From: CBDBZL01 sp031399025 | GTDB taxonomy: Bacteria; Pseudomonadota; Alphaproteobacteria; Sphingomonadales; Sphingomonadaceae | Assembly (NCBI GenBank): GCA_031399025.1 | Contig: JANNOJ010000060.1 | Coordinates: forward strand, 1-37,573 | Length of the DNA: 37,573 nt | Direction of reading: 5' to 3' | Shown: positions 1 through 7,316 of the stretch, one piece after another | How the letters are laid out: every line of letters starts with the position of its first letter | Position numbering within the stretch: position 1 is the stretch's first letter | The notes under the pieces: model-generated | What the model was told of the DNA's origin: nothing | Seen by the model: only the letters and a program-made list of their open reading frames with translations | Database searches by the model: none | Program-made: the position numbers and the translations under genes

Positions 1-90
1 GACGAGCACCCCGAAGGACAGCGGCGCAGGCCGGACGATTTCGGACCAGTTCAGGGCCCAACCACTACCAGATCCTGGCAAAAGCTTGAA

Positions 91-387
91 TTGCAATTTC
101 TCAGCATGCAAGCCACCACCATGCGCGAGTTATTCGAGGAAGACGCCGATCGATTACCTGCGGTGCGTAGGGCGATCCGCGCAGTCGGTGCGCGCCTGCT
201 GTTCCTGCCGCCCTACTCGCCAGACCTCAATCCGATCGAACAGGTCTTCGCCAAGCTCAAGCACCTCATGCGAAAAGCGGCCGAGCGCACCCACGAAGCA
301 ACCTGGCGACGGATCGGAACCCTCCTCGACGCCTTCCCGCCACCTGCACGCCGATAACTCAGGAACTCAGCTCATGCTTGGTTCTAA
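91..387 (+). pseudogene. IS630-family transposase, C-terminal remnant
   Basis: The reading frame carries the C-terminal hallmark of IS630-type DDE transposases, FLPPYSPDLNPIEQVFAKLK, at about residues 38-57; the final catalytic Glu is in NPIEQ. The usual N-terminal two thirds, with the first two catalytic Asp residues, is missing, and homology seems to begin only near base 160. The frame also breaks near its end: the current stop is at 355-357, but reading from 361 in another frame gives RNSAHAWF and a stop at 385-387, which resembles the usual IS630 C-terminus. It is therefore a 5'-truncated, frameshifted relic and cannot be active alone. I could not identify terminal inverted repeats. The DNA before 91 shows no recognisable gene. 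Confidence 0.75.
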
Positions 388-399
388 TCTGGGCAGACG

Positions 400-645
400 C
401 TAGCGCAGCTCGACCGCTTCGGCCGGGCTTACGCCGGCCCCGCCGGTCCGCTTGCTCCACGCCTTGTCGTGAAAGTAGAAGGCAACGGTCTGCACCAGGG
501 GCTCGACGATGCCGATGGCCAAAGCCGCCCGCCAGTCCCACGTCAGCAGGTATGCGACGGTGATCGCCACCATGAAATGCATCACCGCATAACTGCCGGT
601 CTTCATGCAAGTGACCTTCAAGCAACTGGCATGCGAATGGGACAT
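400..645 (-). CDS. DUF2061 family small membrane protein
   Basis: 81-residue protein resembling DUF2061 membrane proteins: a basic, Cys-containing N-terminus, then two hydrophobic segments (about residues 19-35 and 40-58) joined by TWDWRAALAIG and followed by FYFHDKAWSK. The function of this family is unknown. The start at 645 is supported by GAGGT a few bases upstream. It begins 21 bases after the stop of the ferritin-like gene 667-1668 and points the same way, so it is probably the third gene of the operon that begins at 2654. That places it under the same stress-type promoter, which is inference. Confidence 0.7.
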   Translation of the reverse strand: MSHSHASCLKVTCMKTGSYAVMHFMVAITVAYLLTWDWRAALAIGIVEPLVQTVAFYFHDKAWSKRTGGAGVSPAEAVELR

Positions 646-666
646 GGCTCTTACCTCGCCGTCGGG

Positions 667-1668
667 TTAGTTGGCCGCGCTCAGCCGGATCGATCCGTTA
701 ACGCCCGCCGGGAAGAATCCGCCCCGGTCGGTCGACAATTGGTTGAGGAACACGATATTCAGCACCTGACCAGTGCTGCGGCTGTAGGCGATGGCGTCGG
801 CGTCGGTGGGCACGATGTTGGAAGCGTTGTCGATCGCCCGGACGCCCTGGTCGAGGTCGCTCGCGCCGTCCAAACTGTCGCGCGCGTTCGAAATGGCCTC
901 GGTGGCGTCGACCAGCGCCGGCACGGCAATCCCCTTGCGGTACAGCACCGTGCGCACCAGGCCGGCATGATAGGCCTCGGCCGCCAGGATGCCGGCCGCC
1001 GCTTCGAGGAAGGTAGGGTTGGTGATGAGCGGCGAGGCGCCCTTGTAGGCGGTTACCCCGACGTCCTCGAAGATGTAGGCGCCCAGGAGGAAGTTCTCGT
1101 CGGTCGAATAGGGATCAAACGATTCCCCGGCGCCGATGAGCCCGGCTGCCCGCGCGGCGCTGGAGAAGGCCCCGCTGGCCGAGGTGCCGATATCGATGGC
1201 CGGCTGCGACACCGCGGTCGCCCCGATCGCCTGGCGCAGGAAGGCGACGTGCGCCACCTCGTCGGCGGCGATCTCGCGCGCATATTGCGCCACGATCGGA
1301 TCGGTGAAGGCGACCTGGCGGCCCCCGCTCACCGCGCCTTGCGTGCCCGTGCCGCCGAGCTGGTCGGCCGGCAGCCCGGCCCCGGTCGCGGCGAAGGAAT
1401 AGAACTGCGCCTCCAGATATTCCAGGTTCAGCGCGAAGTTGAGGATATCGGCATCGGTGATGGCCGTCGGCGTCGGCGCCGGCGTCGGCGCCGGGCCCTC
1501 GACCCCGCCGAAATCCTCGTCGCCGTCGTCGTTGAAACAGCCCGACAGCATGGTGACGCCGGCCACGGCAGCGGTGCCGGTGCCCGCTACCTTGATGAAT
1601 TGCCGCCGGTCGGCGCGGCGCGCCTGGCGGGCTTGAAACACCTGGAGGATGAGATCGTGCTGGTTCAT
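667..1668 (-). CDS. Ferritin-like (desiccation-related) Tat lipoprotein
   Basis: 333 residues. The N-terminus carries a twin-arginine motif RRQFIK (21-26), a hydrophobic stretch and a lipobox LSGC with Cys44, so it is probably exported folded by Tat and lipid-anchored. A Pro/Thr-rich linker (57-70) precedes a Ferritin_2-type four-helix domain: NLEYLEAQFY (81-90), EIAADEVAH (132-140) and EAYH (231-234) supply candidate Glu/His metal ligands. The family includes plant desiccation-related PCC13-62-like proteins; the enzymatic role, if any, is unsettled. The start at 1668 has AGAGGA upstream. It is 26 bases downstream of a close paralogue (1695-2654) and probably co-transcribed with it. The paralogue lacks the lipobox. 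Confidence 0.85.
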   Translation of the reverse strand: MNQHDLILQVFQARQARRADRRQFIKVAGTGTAAVAGVTMLSGCFNDDGDEDFGGVEGPAPTPAPTPTAITDADILNFALNLEYLEAQFYSFAATGAGLPADQLGGTGTQGAVSGGRQVAFTDPIVAQYAREIAADEVAHVAFLRQAIGATAVSQPAIDIGTSASGAFSSAARAAGLIGAGESFDPYSTDENFLLGAYIFEDVGVTAYKGASPLITNPTFLEAAAGILAAEAYHAGLVRTVLYRKGIAVPALVDATEAISNARDSLDGASDLDQGVRAIDNASNIVPTDADAIAYSRSTGQVLNIVFLNQLSTDRGGFFPAGVNGSIRLSAAN

Positions 1669-1694
1669 TGGTAGGTCCTCTCGGGAAATTGGGA

Positions 1695-2654
1695 TCAGTT
1701 GGCCGCGCTCATGGTCAAGGTGCCGTTGACGCCGGCGGGGAAAAAGCCGCCCCCGGTCACCGCCGTATTGTTCAGATAGACGATGTTGAGGACCTGTCCG
1801 ACCGAGCGGCTGTAGGCGAGGCCGTTGGCATCGAGCGGGGCGATGTTGCTCGCCGCACTGGCCCCGCTGCCGGTGGCCCGTACCCCCTGGTCGAGGTCGG
1901 AGCTGCCATCGAGGCTGTCGCGCGCATCGGATATCGCCTCGGTCGCATCGATCAGCGCCGGGGTGTCGATGCCCTTGGCGTAGAGCGTCGTGCGCACCAG
2001 AGCGGCGTGGTAGGCCTCCACCGCCAGGATGCCCGCCGCTGCCTCGAGGAACACCTTGTTCTGGATCAGCGGCGAGGCGCCCTTGTAGGCGGTGACGCCG
2101 ACATCCTCGAAGATGTAGGCGGCGAGCAGGAAGTTCTCGTCGCTGGCATAGGCATCGAACGACTGGCCGGCCGCGATCAGCCCGGCGGCCTGCGCCGCGG
2201 TGGAGAAGGCGCCGGTCGGGGCAATGCCGAGGTCGATCTGTGGCTGGGCGACGGCGGTCGAGCCGATCGCCTGGCGCAGGAAGGCGACGTGGGCCTGCTC
2301 GTCGGCGGCGATCTCGCGGGCATATTGGGCCACGGCCGGGTCGGTGAAGGTGACCTGGCGGGCGCCGGTCGCCGCGCCCTGGGTGCCGGTGCCGCCGAGC
2401 AGCGAATCGGAAAGGCCGGCGCCGGTCGCGGCGACAAGGTAGAACTGGGCCTCCAGATATTCGAGATTGAGGGCGAAGTTGAGCACGTCGCCATCGGTCA
2501 CGCTCTGCGCCCGGGCCGGGTCGGCCTTGGTCGCCAGGGCGAAGCCGCCCGCGATCGCCGAGGCGGTCGCGAAGGCGCGGAAGAAGGTGCGCCGGTCCTC
2601 GCGGCGCCGCTCGCGCGCCTCGAATGCGCCGAGCAGTTCGGTTGTGTCTGCCAT
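1695..2654 (-). CDS. Ferritin-like (desiccation-related) Tat-exported protein
   Basis: 319 residues, strongly similar to the product of 667-1668 throughout the ferritin-like domain (shared NFALNLEYLEAQFY, YAREIAADE, FLRQAIG, FEDVGVTAYKGASPLI). It has a Tat signal, RRTFF at 21-25, a hydrophobic core and a likely cleavage after ARA at about 49, but no lipobox, so the mature protein should be soluble in the periplasm. I chose the ATG at 2654 because GGGAG lies 9 bases upstream; the in-frame ATG at 2663 directly abuts that ribosome-binding site and is less likely. First gene of a probable three-gene operon, divergent from a Crp/Fnr regulator, with an EcfG-like promoter upstream (2704-2729). Confidence 0.85.
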   Translation of the reverse strand: MADTTELLGAFEARERRREDRRTFFRAFATASAIAGGFALATKADPARAQSVTDGDVLNFALNLEYLEAQFYLVAATGAGLSDSLLGGTGTQGAATGARQVTFTDPAVAQYAREIAADEQAHVAFLRQAIGSTAVAQPQIDLGIAPTGAFSTAAQAAGLIAAGQSFDAYASDENFLLAAYIFEDVGVTAYKGASPLIQNKVFLEAAAGILAVEAYHAALVRTTLYAKGIDTPALIDATEAISDARDSLDGSSDLDQGVRATGSGASAASNIAPLDANGLAYSRSVGQVLNIVYLNNTAVTGGGFFPAGVNGTLTMSAAN

Positions 2655-2703
2655 GTCGTTCATCTCCCTGGAAACTTGTCTGCCGTGAGACAATTCGATC
2701 CGG

Positions 2704-2729
2704 AGCGCCCGGCGGATTGCCCGCGTTCC
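2704..2729 (-). promoter_or_regulatory. Possible EcfG-type stress promoter for ferritin-like operon
   Basis: On the minus strand GGAAC (2729-2725) is followed after 17 bases by CGCT (2707-2704). This matches the alphaproteobacterial general-stress sigma factor motif GGAAC-N16/17-CGTT with one mismatch in the -10 element. A start about 7 bases downstream would leave a leader of roughly 40 bases before the ATG at 2654. Confidence 0.5.
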
Positions 2730-2745
2730 GAATGCGCCGGCTTGA

Positions 2746-2759
2746 GTACGCGGGCGTAC
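2746..2759. promoter_or_regulatory. Perfect inverted repeat, candidate operator
   Basis: GTACGC-GG-GCGTAC has two perfect 6-base arms around a 2-base centre. It lies between the two divergent EcfG-like promoters, in the stretch separating a Crp/Fnr regulator from the ferritin-like operon. It is not the classical TGTGA-N6-TCACA or FNR site. Binding by the adjacent regulator is only a guess. Confidence 0.35.
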
Positions 2760-2780
2760 CCAGGTGCATCCGCACGGCGA

Positions 2781-2805
2781 GGAACGTCGTACATGATCGA
2801 CCGTT
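2781..2805 (+). promoter_or_regulatory. EcfG-type stress promoter for the Crp/Fnr gene
   Basis: GGAAC (2781-2785), 16 bases, CGTT (2802-2805): a full match to the promoter motif of the alphaproteobacterial general stress sigma factor EcfG. The predicted start near 2812 leaves a leader of about 40 bases before the ATG at 2853. Confidence 0.65.
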
Positions 2806-2852
2806 GCTTGTTCAGGTCGCCGCTCGTCTCGGTCGGCTTTCAGGATTAGTGG

Positions 2853-3599
2853 ATGTCGCACCGACCAGCCGGGCACCGTCCCGCCACCCGCCGCAATTTG
2901 CTGCTGCGCTCGCTCGACCGGAGCGATGGTCGCCTGCTCGCACCCTACATCACCCAGGTGGAATGCCGGGCGAACGACCTGCTCGAGATCGGCGACGACG
3001 ACCGGCCGCTGGTCTACTTTCCCGATACGCTGGTTGCCTGCCTGCATGGGCCGGGGGCGGCGGCGGGCCTCGGCCTGGTCGGCTGCGAGGGCCTGGTCGG
3101 CTGGTCGGCGCTATTCGGGGCCGCATCCGGGCCGGGCTATCATTCGGGCCGAGCGGCCTTTGCCGGCGGCAGCGCGCAGGTGATCCCGGCCGAGCGGCTG
3201 CGCGCGGCCGCGCGGATCAGCCCGACACTGACGCTGGCGCTGCTGCGCTTCGTGGAGACCTTCATCATCCAGCTGTCCCGCACGATCCTCTCCAGCCTCA
3301 ACGACCAGCTGGAGGCACGGGTGAGCAGCTGGGTGCTGATGCTGCACGATCGGCTGGAAGGCGACGAGATCGTCATCACCCACGAGGCGCTGGCGACCGT
3401 GCTCAACGTCCGCCGGGCGAGCGTCACCGACACCCTGCATGTGCTCGAAGGCGAGCGGGCGCTGCACTGCACCCGCGGGCGGATGGTGGTGCGCGACCGG
3501 GCGCTGCTCGAAGCCCGGGCCGGCGCGGCCTACGGTGCCTCCGAACGGGCCTATCGCGCCACGATCGGCCCGTTCGGCAAGTCCGCGTCGGCGATCTAG
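2853..3599 (+). CDS. Crp/Fnr family transcriptional regulator
   Basis: 248 residues. An N-terminal cyclic-nucleotide-binding-like beta barrel (about 20-140, including LLAPYITQVECRANDLLEIG) precedes a long dimerisation helix (about 145-170) and a C-terminal Crp-type winged helix-turn-helix with ITHEALATVLNVRRASVT at about 174-191, as in other Crp/Fnr proteins. There is no N-terminal Cys cluster, so it is not an oxygen-sensing FNR; the ligand is unknown. The ATG at 2853 has only a weak ribosome-binding site. It is divergent from the ferritin-like operon, and the 198-base intergenic region carries EcfG-type motifs on both strands. This suggests that the regulator and its neighbours belong to the general stress response, possibly with local control by this protein. 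Confidence 0.85.
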   Translation: MSHRPAGHRPATRRNLLLRSLDRSDGRLLAPYITQVECRANDLLEIGDDDRPLVYFPDTLVACLHGPGAAAGLGLVGCEGLVGWSALFGAASGPGYHSGRAAFAGGSAQVIPAERLRAAARISPTLTLALLRFVETFIIQLSRTILSSLNDQLEARVSSWVLMLHDRLEGDEIVITHEALATVLNVRRASVTDTLHVLEGERALHCTRGRMVVRDRALLEARAGAAYGASERAYRATIGPFGKSASAI

Positions 3600-3619
3600 C
3601 GGGCGCGCCGGGGCGGCGC

Positions 3620-4477
3620 TCAGTGGACCGGCGGATCGACCGGCGGCACCGCGCCCACCGGCGCCACCGGCTGGCCGGGCAGGCGCGGCGGCATGGCATC
3701 CTCGGGCACCTCGTCGATCTGCATGTCGGGGGTGTCGATCGCCGCCAGGTTGCGGACCTCGACGGTCAGGCGCTCGCCGTCCCAGGTCAGCTCGTTGAAG
3801 CTGGGCGGGGTGGAGCGCACCCGCTGCGACAAGGTCCCCGCGCCGATCATCCGCACCGGGCCGTTGGCGGTGTGCTCGACGAGGTCGAAGGCGTCGTGGA
3901 CGTGCCCCGAGAGCACCCCCAATACCGGCCGCTTGGCGAGCTCGGCCAGCGCCCGCTTGCCGCCGCGGGTGAGCGCGGTGCCGGCGGTGCCGACCTCGCG
4001 CAGCGGATGGTGCACCGCCACCAGCGCCCGGGTGCCGGGCGGCAGCGCGTCGAGCGCCGCCAGGCACTTCTTCAGCGCCGCCCCGGTCACCCAGCCCTTG
4101 GACCAATTGAGCCGCGGCTGCATGCGCGCGGTGGTCTTGAGCGGAACGATGGCGAGGCCGGGCAGGTTGATCTCGCGCTCCACCGTGTTCGCGATCCCGC
4201 GGATGCGCCGGTAGGGATAGAAGAAGCGCGCGAGCAGGTTGAAATAGGGCAGATCGTGATTGCCCACCTCCACCGTCACCGGCGCTTCGAGCGAGCTGAT
4301 CCAGCGGCAGGCGGCGGCGAATTCGTGCGCGCGGGCGCGCATCGTCAGATCGCCGGTGATCGCCACCGCGTCGGGGCGGCGGGCAGCGATCTCGGCCTTG
4401 GCCCAGGCGATCGCCCGTTCGTCCTCCAGCCCGAAGTGAATGTCGGAGAGGTGATAGAGAACCGTGCGCTCAGCCAT
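3620..4477 (-). CDS. Calcineurin-like metallophosphoesterase
   Basis: 285 residues with the metallophosphoesterase signature in order: SDIHFG (D12, H14), TGDLT (D43), GNHD (N73, H74), VHHP (H156-H157) and GHVH (191-194). Such enzymes use a two-metal centre to hydrolyse phosphomono- or diesters; the substrate cannot be told from sequence. No signal peptide is visible, so it should be cytoplasmic. The C-terminal 30 residues are Pro-rich and look disordered. The ATG at 4477 overlaps the last 8 bases of the upstream diacylglycerol-kinase-family gene (ATGGCTGA), which implies translational coupling and a related job, perhaps in phospholipid turnover (inference). It is convergent with the Crp/Fnr gene, 20 bases apart. 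Confidence 0.85.
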   Translation of the reverse strand: MAERTVLYHLSDIHFGLEDERAIAWAKAEIAARRPDAVAITGDLTMRARAHEFAAACRWISSLEAPVTVEVGNHDLPYFNLLARFFYPYRRIRGIANTVEREINLPGLAIVPLKTTARMQPRLNWSKGWVTGAALKKCLAALDALPPGTRALVAVHHPLREVGTAGTALTRGGKRALAELAKRPVLGVLSGHVHDAFDLVEHTANGPVRMIGAGTLSQRVRSTPPSFNELTWDGERLTVEVRNLAAIDTPDMQIDEVPEDAMPPRLPGQPVAPVGAVPPVDPPVH

Positions 4478-5402
4478 GCGGACCAGGGCCGAGGTCCGGG
4501 CTGGAGGCAGCAGCGCCCCCGGTCGTGAGCCCGACATCGCCCCCGCCGCTGACCTCGGTCGCCAGCAGGTCGACCTCGCAGGTCGCCAGTTCGAAGACGA
4601 CCTGCGTCTCCTCGCCAGCCGCCGGTTCGCCGTCCACCAGCATCCCGAACGGCTTGCCGTCGACCCCCGCCAGCACCAGCCGCTGCACGTAGCCCAGCTT
4701 GTCGTGCGGCCCCTCGCGGAAATCGCGCTTCAGCAAGGCGACGGTCTGGCCCAGATAATCCCTCGCGCTCTCGGCATGGTAGGCGAGCACTTCGATGCCC
4801 TCGTCGAAGGGCGTGAGCAGGATCAGCGGGTAACCCTCGCGCCGGCCCAGCGGCGGCTCGGTGCAGGCGATCGTCGCCCCGCTGATGGTCTGCCCCAGGG
4901 CCTCGATCGTGTGCTCGGCGATCTGCAGGATCGAATTTTCGCGCATCGCTTCGCGGACGTGGTTCCAGCTGGTGCCCGGCCCGGCCATCAGCCCGGCGAG
5001 CGCGCGCCGCTCGCCGGTCCGTACGGCCGGCGGCCGGGTCCGCAACGTCCTGCCCGCGGCGGCGGCGGCGGCGATCACCTCGGCCATGTCGCGCTGGCCG
5101 TGGAGGCGATGATAGAGCAGGTTCATCGTCCCGCCGCGCAGCACCAGCACCGCGCCGCTCCAGCCCGCCAGATGGTTGATCGCCGCGTTGATGGTGCCAT
5201 CGCCGGCGAACACCGCGACGAGGTCGATGCCGGCCGCATCGAGCATGGCCTGCGAAGGCAGCTCGTAGCGCGGAAACTGCGTGCGGTGGGCGACGTGGAA
5301 GCCGGCGCCGCCGCAAGTCTCCTCCAGCAGCCGCAGCGCCTCCTGGTCGTTGCTGCCGCTCGATGAATTGTCGATGAGCCAGACGGGCCGGGATGTGTCC
5401 AT
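4470..5402 (-). CDS. Diacylglycerol kinase family lipid kinase
   Basis: 310 residues. The DAGK catalytic domain is shown by the nucleotide-binding motif AGDGTIN (66-72), set in LVAVFAGDGTINAAINHLAG, and by GGTMNLL (90-96), the second signature of the NAD/diacylglycerol/sphingosine kinase fold. Members phosphorylate a lipid hydroxyl; the substrate here is unknown, and sphingolipids are possible given the likely lineage. The domain of the second half (about 130-290) fits the beta-sandwich typical of the family. The Gly/Ala-rich tail after residue 287 looks unstructured. The gene overlaps the metallophosphoesterase by 8 bases at its 3' end. Confidence 0.8.
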   Translation of the reverse strand: MDTSRPVWLIDNSSSGSNDQEALRLLEETCGGAGFHVAHRTQFPRYELPSQAMLDAAGIDLVAVFAGDGTINAAINHLAGWSGAVLVLRGGTMNLLYHRLHGQRDMAEVIAAAAAAGRTLRTRPPAVRTGERRALAGLMAGPGTSWNHVREAMRENSILQIAEHTIEALGQTISGATIACTEPPLGRREGYPLILLTPFDEGIEVLAYHAESARDYLGQTVALLKRDFREGPHDKLGYVQRLVLAGVDGKPFGMLVDGEPAAGEETQVVFELATCEVDLLATEVSGGGDVGLTTGGAAASSPDLGPGPHG

Positions 5403-5489
5403 GCCGCTAAAGCCGCCGCCCGCCCCGCCAGTTCCCGGGCCGGCCAGTTCCTTGCCGACACCCCTGTTTTCGCCGGGATCGAGTGCGGC

Positions 5490-5777
5490 TCAAGGGCGCC
5501 GCGAGAGGACGGTCCACGCGGCGAGCGCGTTCAGCGCCGAATAGATGCCATAGCCGATCCCCCAGCCACTGCGCCCGGCATAGACCAGCAGCATGGCGCT
5601 CAGCAGGAGGACGAATTCCAGCGCCATGCTCATCCGCCCCAGCGGCGAGGACTTTTGCCAGCGCCACACGCGCAGCATCGGGTGGCCGCTTTCGAGCACT
5701 GCGCGGTTGAGCGCGAAATTGGCGACGCCGAGCAGGAAGATGATCAGGATGCCCATCGCGGCGGCATAATGGCGCAT
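5490..5777 (-). CDS. Small hypothetical membrane protein
   Basis: 95 residues, not assigned to a named family. Three hydrophobic segments are visible: about 6-25 (AMGILIIFLLGVANFALNRA), 50-65 (SMALEFVLLLSAMLLV) and 72-88. A short positively charged loop (VWRWQKSSPLGR) lies between the first two. An alternative start at 5756 would remove seven residues; neither start has a strong ribosome-binding site. It lies 87 bases upstream of the DAGK gene and points the same way, so co-transcription is possible. The 253 bases between it and the divergent urcA-type gene hold nothing I could name. Confidence 0.6.
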   Translation of the reverse strand: MRHYAAAMGILIIFLLGVANFALNRAVLESGHPMLRVWRWQKSSPLGRMSMALEFVLLLSAMLLVYAGRSGWGIGYGIYSALNALAAWTVLSRRP

Positions 5778-6030
5778 CGCGAGCGCCCTGCCAATCGCCG
5801 TGGTGGGCGCATGGCGCCCGACGCGCTGGCGAACGGCCGGGCGGGATGGCGTTGGTGGATGGCGATCAACGCTTCGTCCGCGCGGCCGCCGCCGGTCGAC
5901 CAGCCGATGGCGCAGGTCGAGGCGGGCGCGCCGGCCGAGCGTTCGCGGCCTATTGGCGTTCTTGTGTCGCGGCCGGTTCCAGTCCCCCGGCCGCGGCGCA
6001 CCCAGAGGAGCCAAGGAAGGAAAGCCGCCG

Positions 6031-6351
6031 ATGTTCACCGTCAAAACCAGCCGCCCGCTGGCGCTGGCGCTCGCCGCCACTGCGCTCGCCCCCAACGCTT
6101 TGCCGGCCTTGGCCGCGGAAGGGGAGAGCATCGCCGTCCAGTACAGCGATCTCAACCTGGCCAGCGCCGAAGGGCAGCGCGTGCTCGATCGGCGCCTCGA
6201 GCGCGCCGCGCGCAATGTCTGCGGCATGGACGAGATCCGCGTCGGCACCCGCCTGGCCAGCCGCGAGGCGACCGCCTGCTACCGCGAGACGCGCGCCCGG
6301 CTCGATCGGCACTTCGCTCAGCTCACCACCGCCCAACGCCAGGGCGTCTGA
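6031..6351 (+). CDS. UrcA family secreted protein
   Basis: 106 residues. A clear Sec signal peptide (about 1-28, ending ALPALA-A) is followed by the UrcA-type domain: IAVQYSDLNLASAEGQRVLDRRL, NVCG and ACYRETRARLD. The two mature Cys residues are positioned to form the disulfide typical of the family. UrcA proteins are small periplasmic or secreted proteins common in Sphingomonadales and Caulobacterales, of unknown function. AAGGAAGG about 7 bases before the ATG fixes the start. It is monocistronic, followed by a strong hairpin (6371-6406). Confidence 0.8.
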   Translation: MFTVKTSRPLALALAATALAPNALPALAAEGESIAVQYSDLNLASAEGQRVLDRRLERAARNVCGMDEIRVGTRLASREATACYRETRARLDRHFAQLTTAQRQGV

Positions 6352-6370
6352 CGGGGTGACTTGCGCTTTG

Positions 6371-6406
6371 GGACCGGGCGGCCGCGCCCCCAAGGTTGCC
6401 CGGTCC
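6371..6406. terminator. Hairpin between convergent genes
   Basis: GGACCGGGC (6371-6379) and GCCCGGTCC (6398-6406) form a perfect 9-base stem around an 18-base loop. It sits between the convergent urcA-type and LytTR regulator genes. There is no U-tract on either strand, so a bidirectional or Rho-assisted stop, or a 3'-end-stabilising structure, is the likeliest role. Confidence 0.45.
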
Positions 6407-6455
6407 GTTCAAGCCGGCCTCCAAGCAGGCGCCCGCAGGACGCCATTCCCGATCG

Positions 6456-7316
6456 TCACTTGCCCGCCATCGCCTTGACCTTGCGCAGATAGGTGCGCCC
6501 GATCCGCAGCGCCGATCCGTCGGCGAGCTCGGCGCACCAGACCCCCAGGCCTTCGTGCCGCAGGCCGCGGATGAAATCGCGCCGCAGGATGGTCGAGCGG
6601 TGGATGCGCAGGAACCGCGTCGGATCGAGCTTCTCCTCCAGACCCGCGATCGTCTGCAGCAGCAGGTAGCTTGCGCCCCTACCGGTCTGGCCCGCCATCT
6701 GGCCGCCCGGCTGGCCATTGGCGGGATCGACGTTCAGCCGGACATAATCGCGCTCGGCATCGATGCGGTAGACGGCTCCCGCCTCGATGCGCAGCAGTTC
6801 GGAGCGGTGCGGGACCCAGAACTCGGTGAGCCAGACCGAGCCCGCCCCGGCCGGTCTCCCGCCCGGTTCCGCCGCGACCCGCGCCCGCCGCGCCAGCGCG
6901 CGCTCGATCGCCCGCTCCAGCCGCTCGGCCGCCACCGGCTTGAGCACATAGTCGACCGCATCGAGGTCGAACGCCTCGACCGCGAAGTTCTCGTGCGCGG
7001 TCACGAAGATGATCGCCGGCGGGGCGTCACCCGCCCCGGCCGGCGGCCGCGCCAGTGCCCGGGCCACGGCGAGGCCGTCCATCCCCGGCATGGTCATGTC
7101 GAGCAGCAGCAAATCGGGCTTGAGCTTGTCGGCCAGGCGCAGCGCCGCCCCGCCGTCGCTCGCGGTGCCGACCACCGCCAGGTGGGCGAGTTCGGCGCAC
7201 AGCACCTGCATCCGCTCGATCGCCAGCGGCTCGTCGTCGACGATCATCGTGCGCAGCGCCCGGGGCTCGGCAGAGGTGTTCGACGCAATCCGCGAAGGAA
7301 CCCCAGGAACACTCAT
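6456..7316 (-). CDS. LytTR-family response regulator
   Basis: 286 residues: receiver domain (about 22-140) with acidic VDDEP (26-30), phospho-acceptor D73 in LLDMTMPG and the conserved Lys126 in DYVLKPV, then a linker and a C-terminal LytTR DNA-binding domain (about 182-283; includes YVRLN, RFLRIHRSTIL and LRIGRTYLRKV). It should bind direct DNA repeats when phosphorylated by the partner kinase. The ATG at 7316 overlaps the stop of the kinase gene (ATGA), so the two are translationally coupled. A shorter start at the Met before IVDDEP is possible. A perfect direct repeat upstream of the operon (8623-8643) is a candidate target. Confidence 0.88.
   Translation of the reverse strand: MSVPGVPSRIASNTSAEPRALRTMIVDDEPLAIERMQVLCAELAHLAVVGTASDGGAALRLADKLKPDLLLLDMTMPGMDGLAVARALARPPAGAGDAPPAIIFVTAHENFAVEAFDLDAVDYVLKPVAAERLERAIERALARRARVAAEPGGRPAGAGSVWLTEFWVPHRSELLRIEAGAVYRIDAERDYVRLNVDPANGQPGGQMAGQTGRGASYLLLQTIAGLEEKLDPTRFLRIHRSTILRRDFIRGLRHEGLGVWCAELADGSALRIGRTYLRKVKAMAGK

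Noticed and set aside
469..2849. Long plus-strand open frames opposite the ferritin-like genes (469-1674 and 1668-2849)
   Set aside because: They are GC-rich shadow frames, antisense to genes with clear Tat signals and ferritin motifs; their translations are low-complexity and show no domain.
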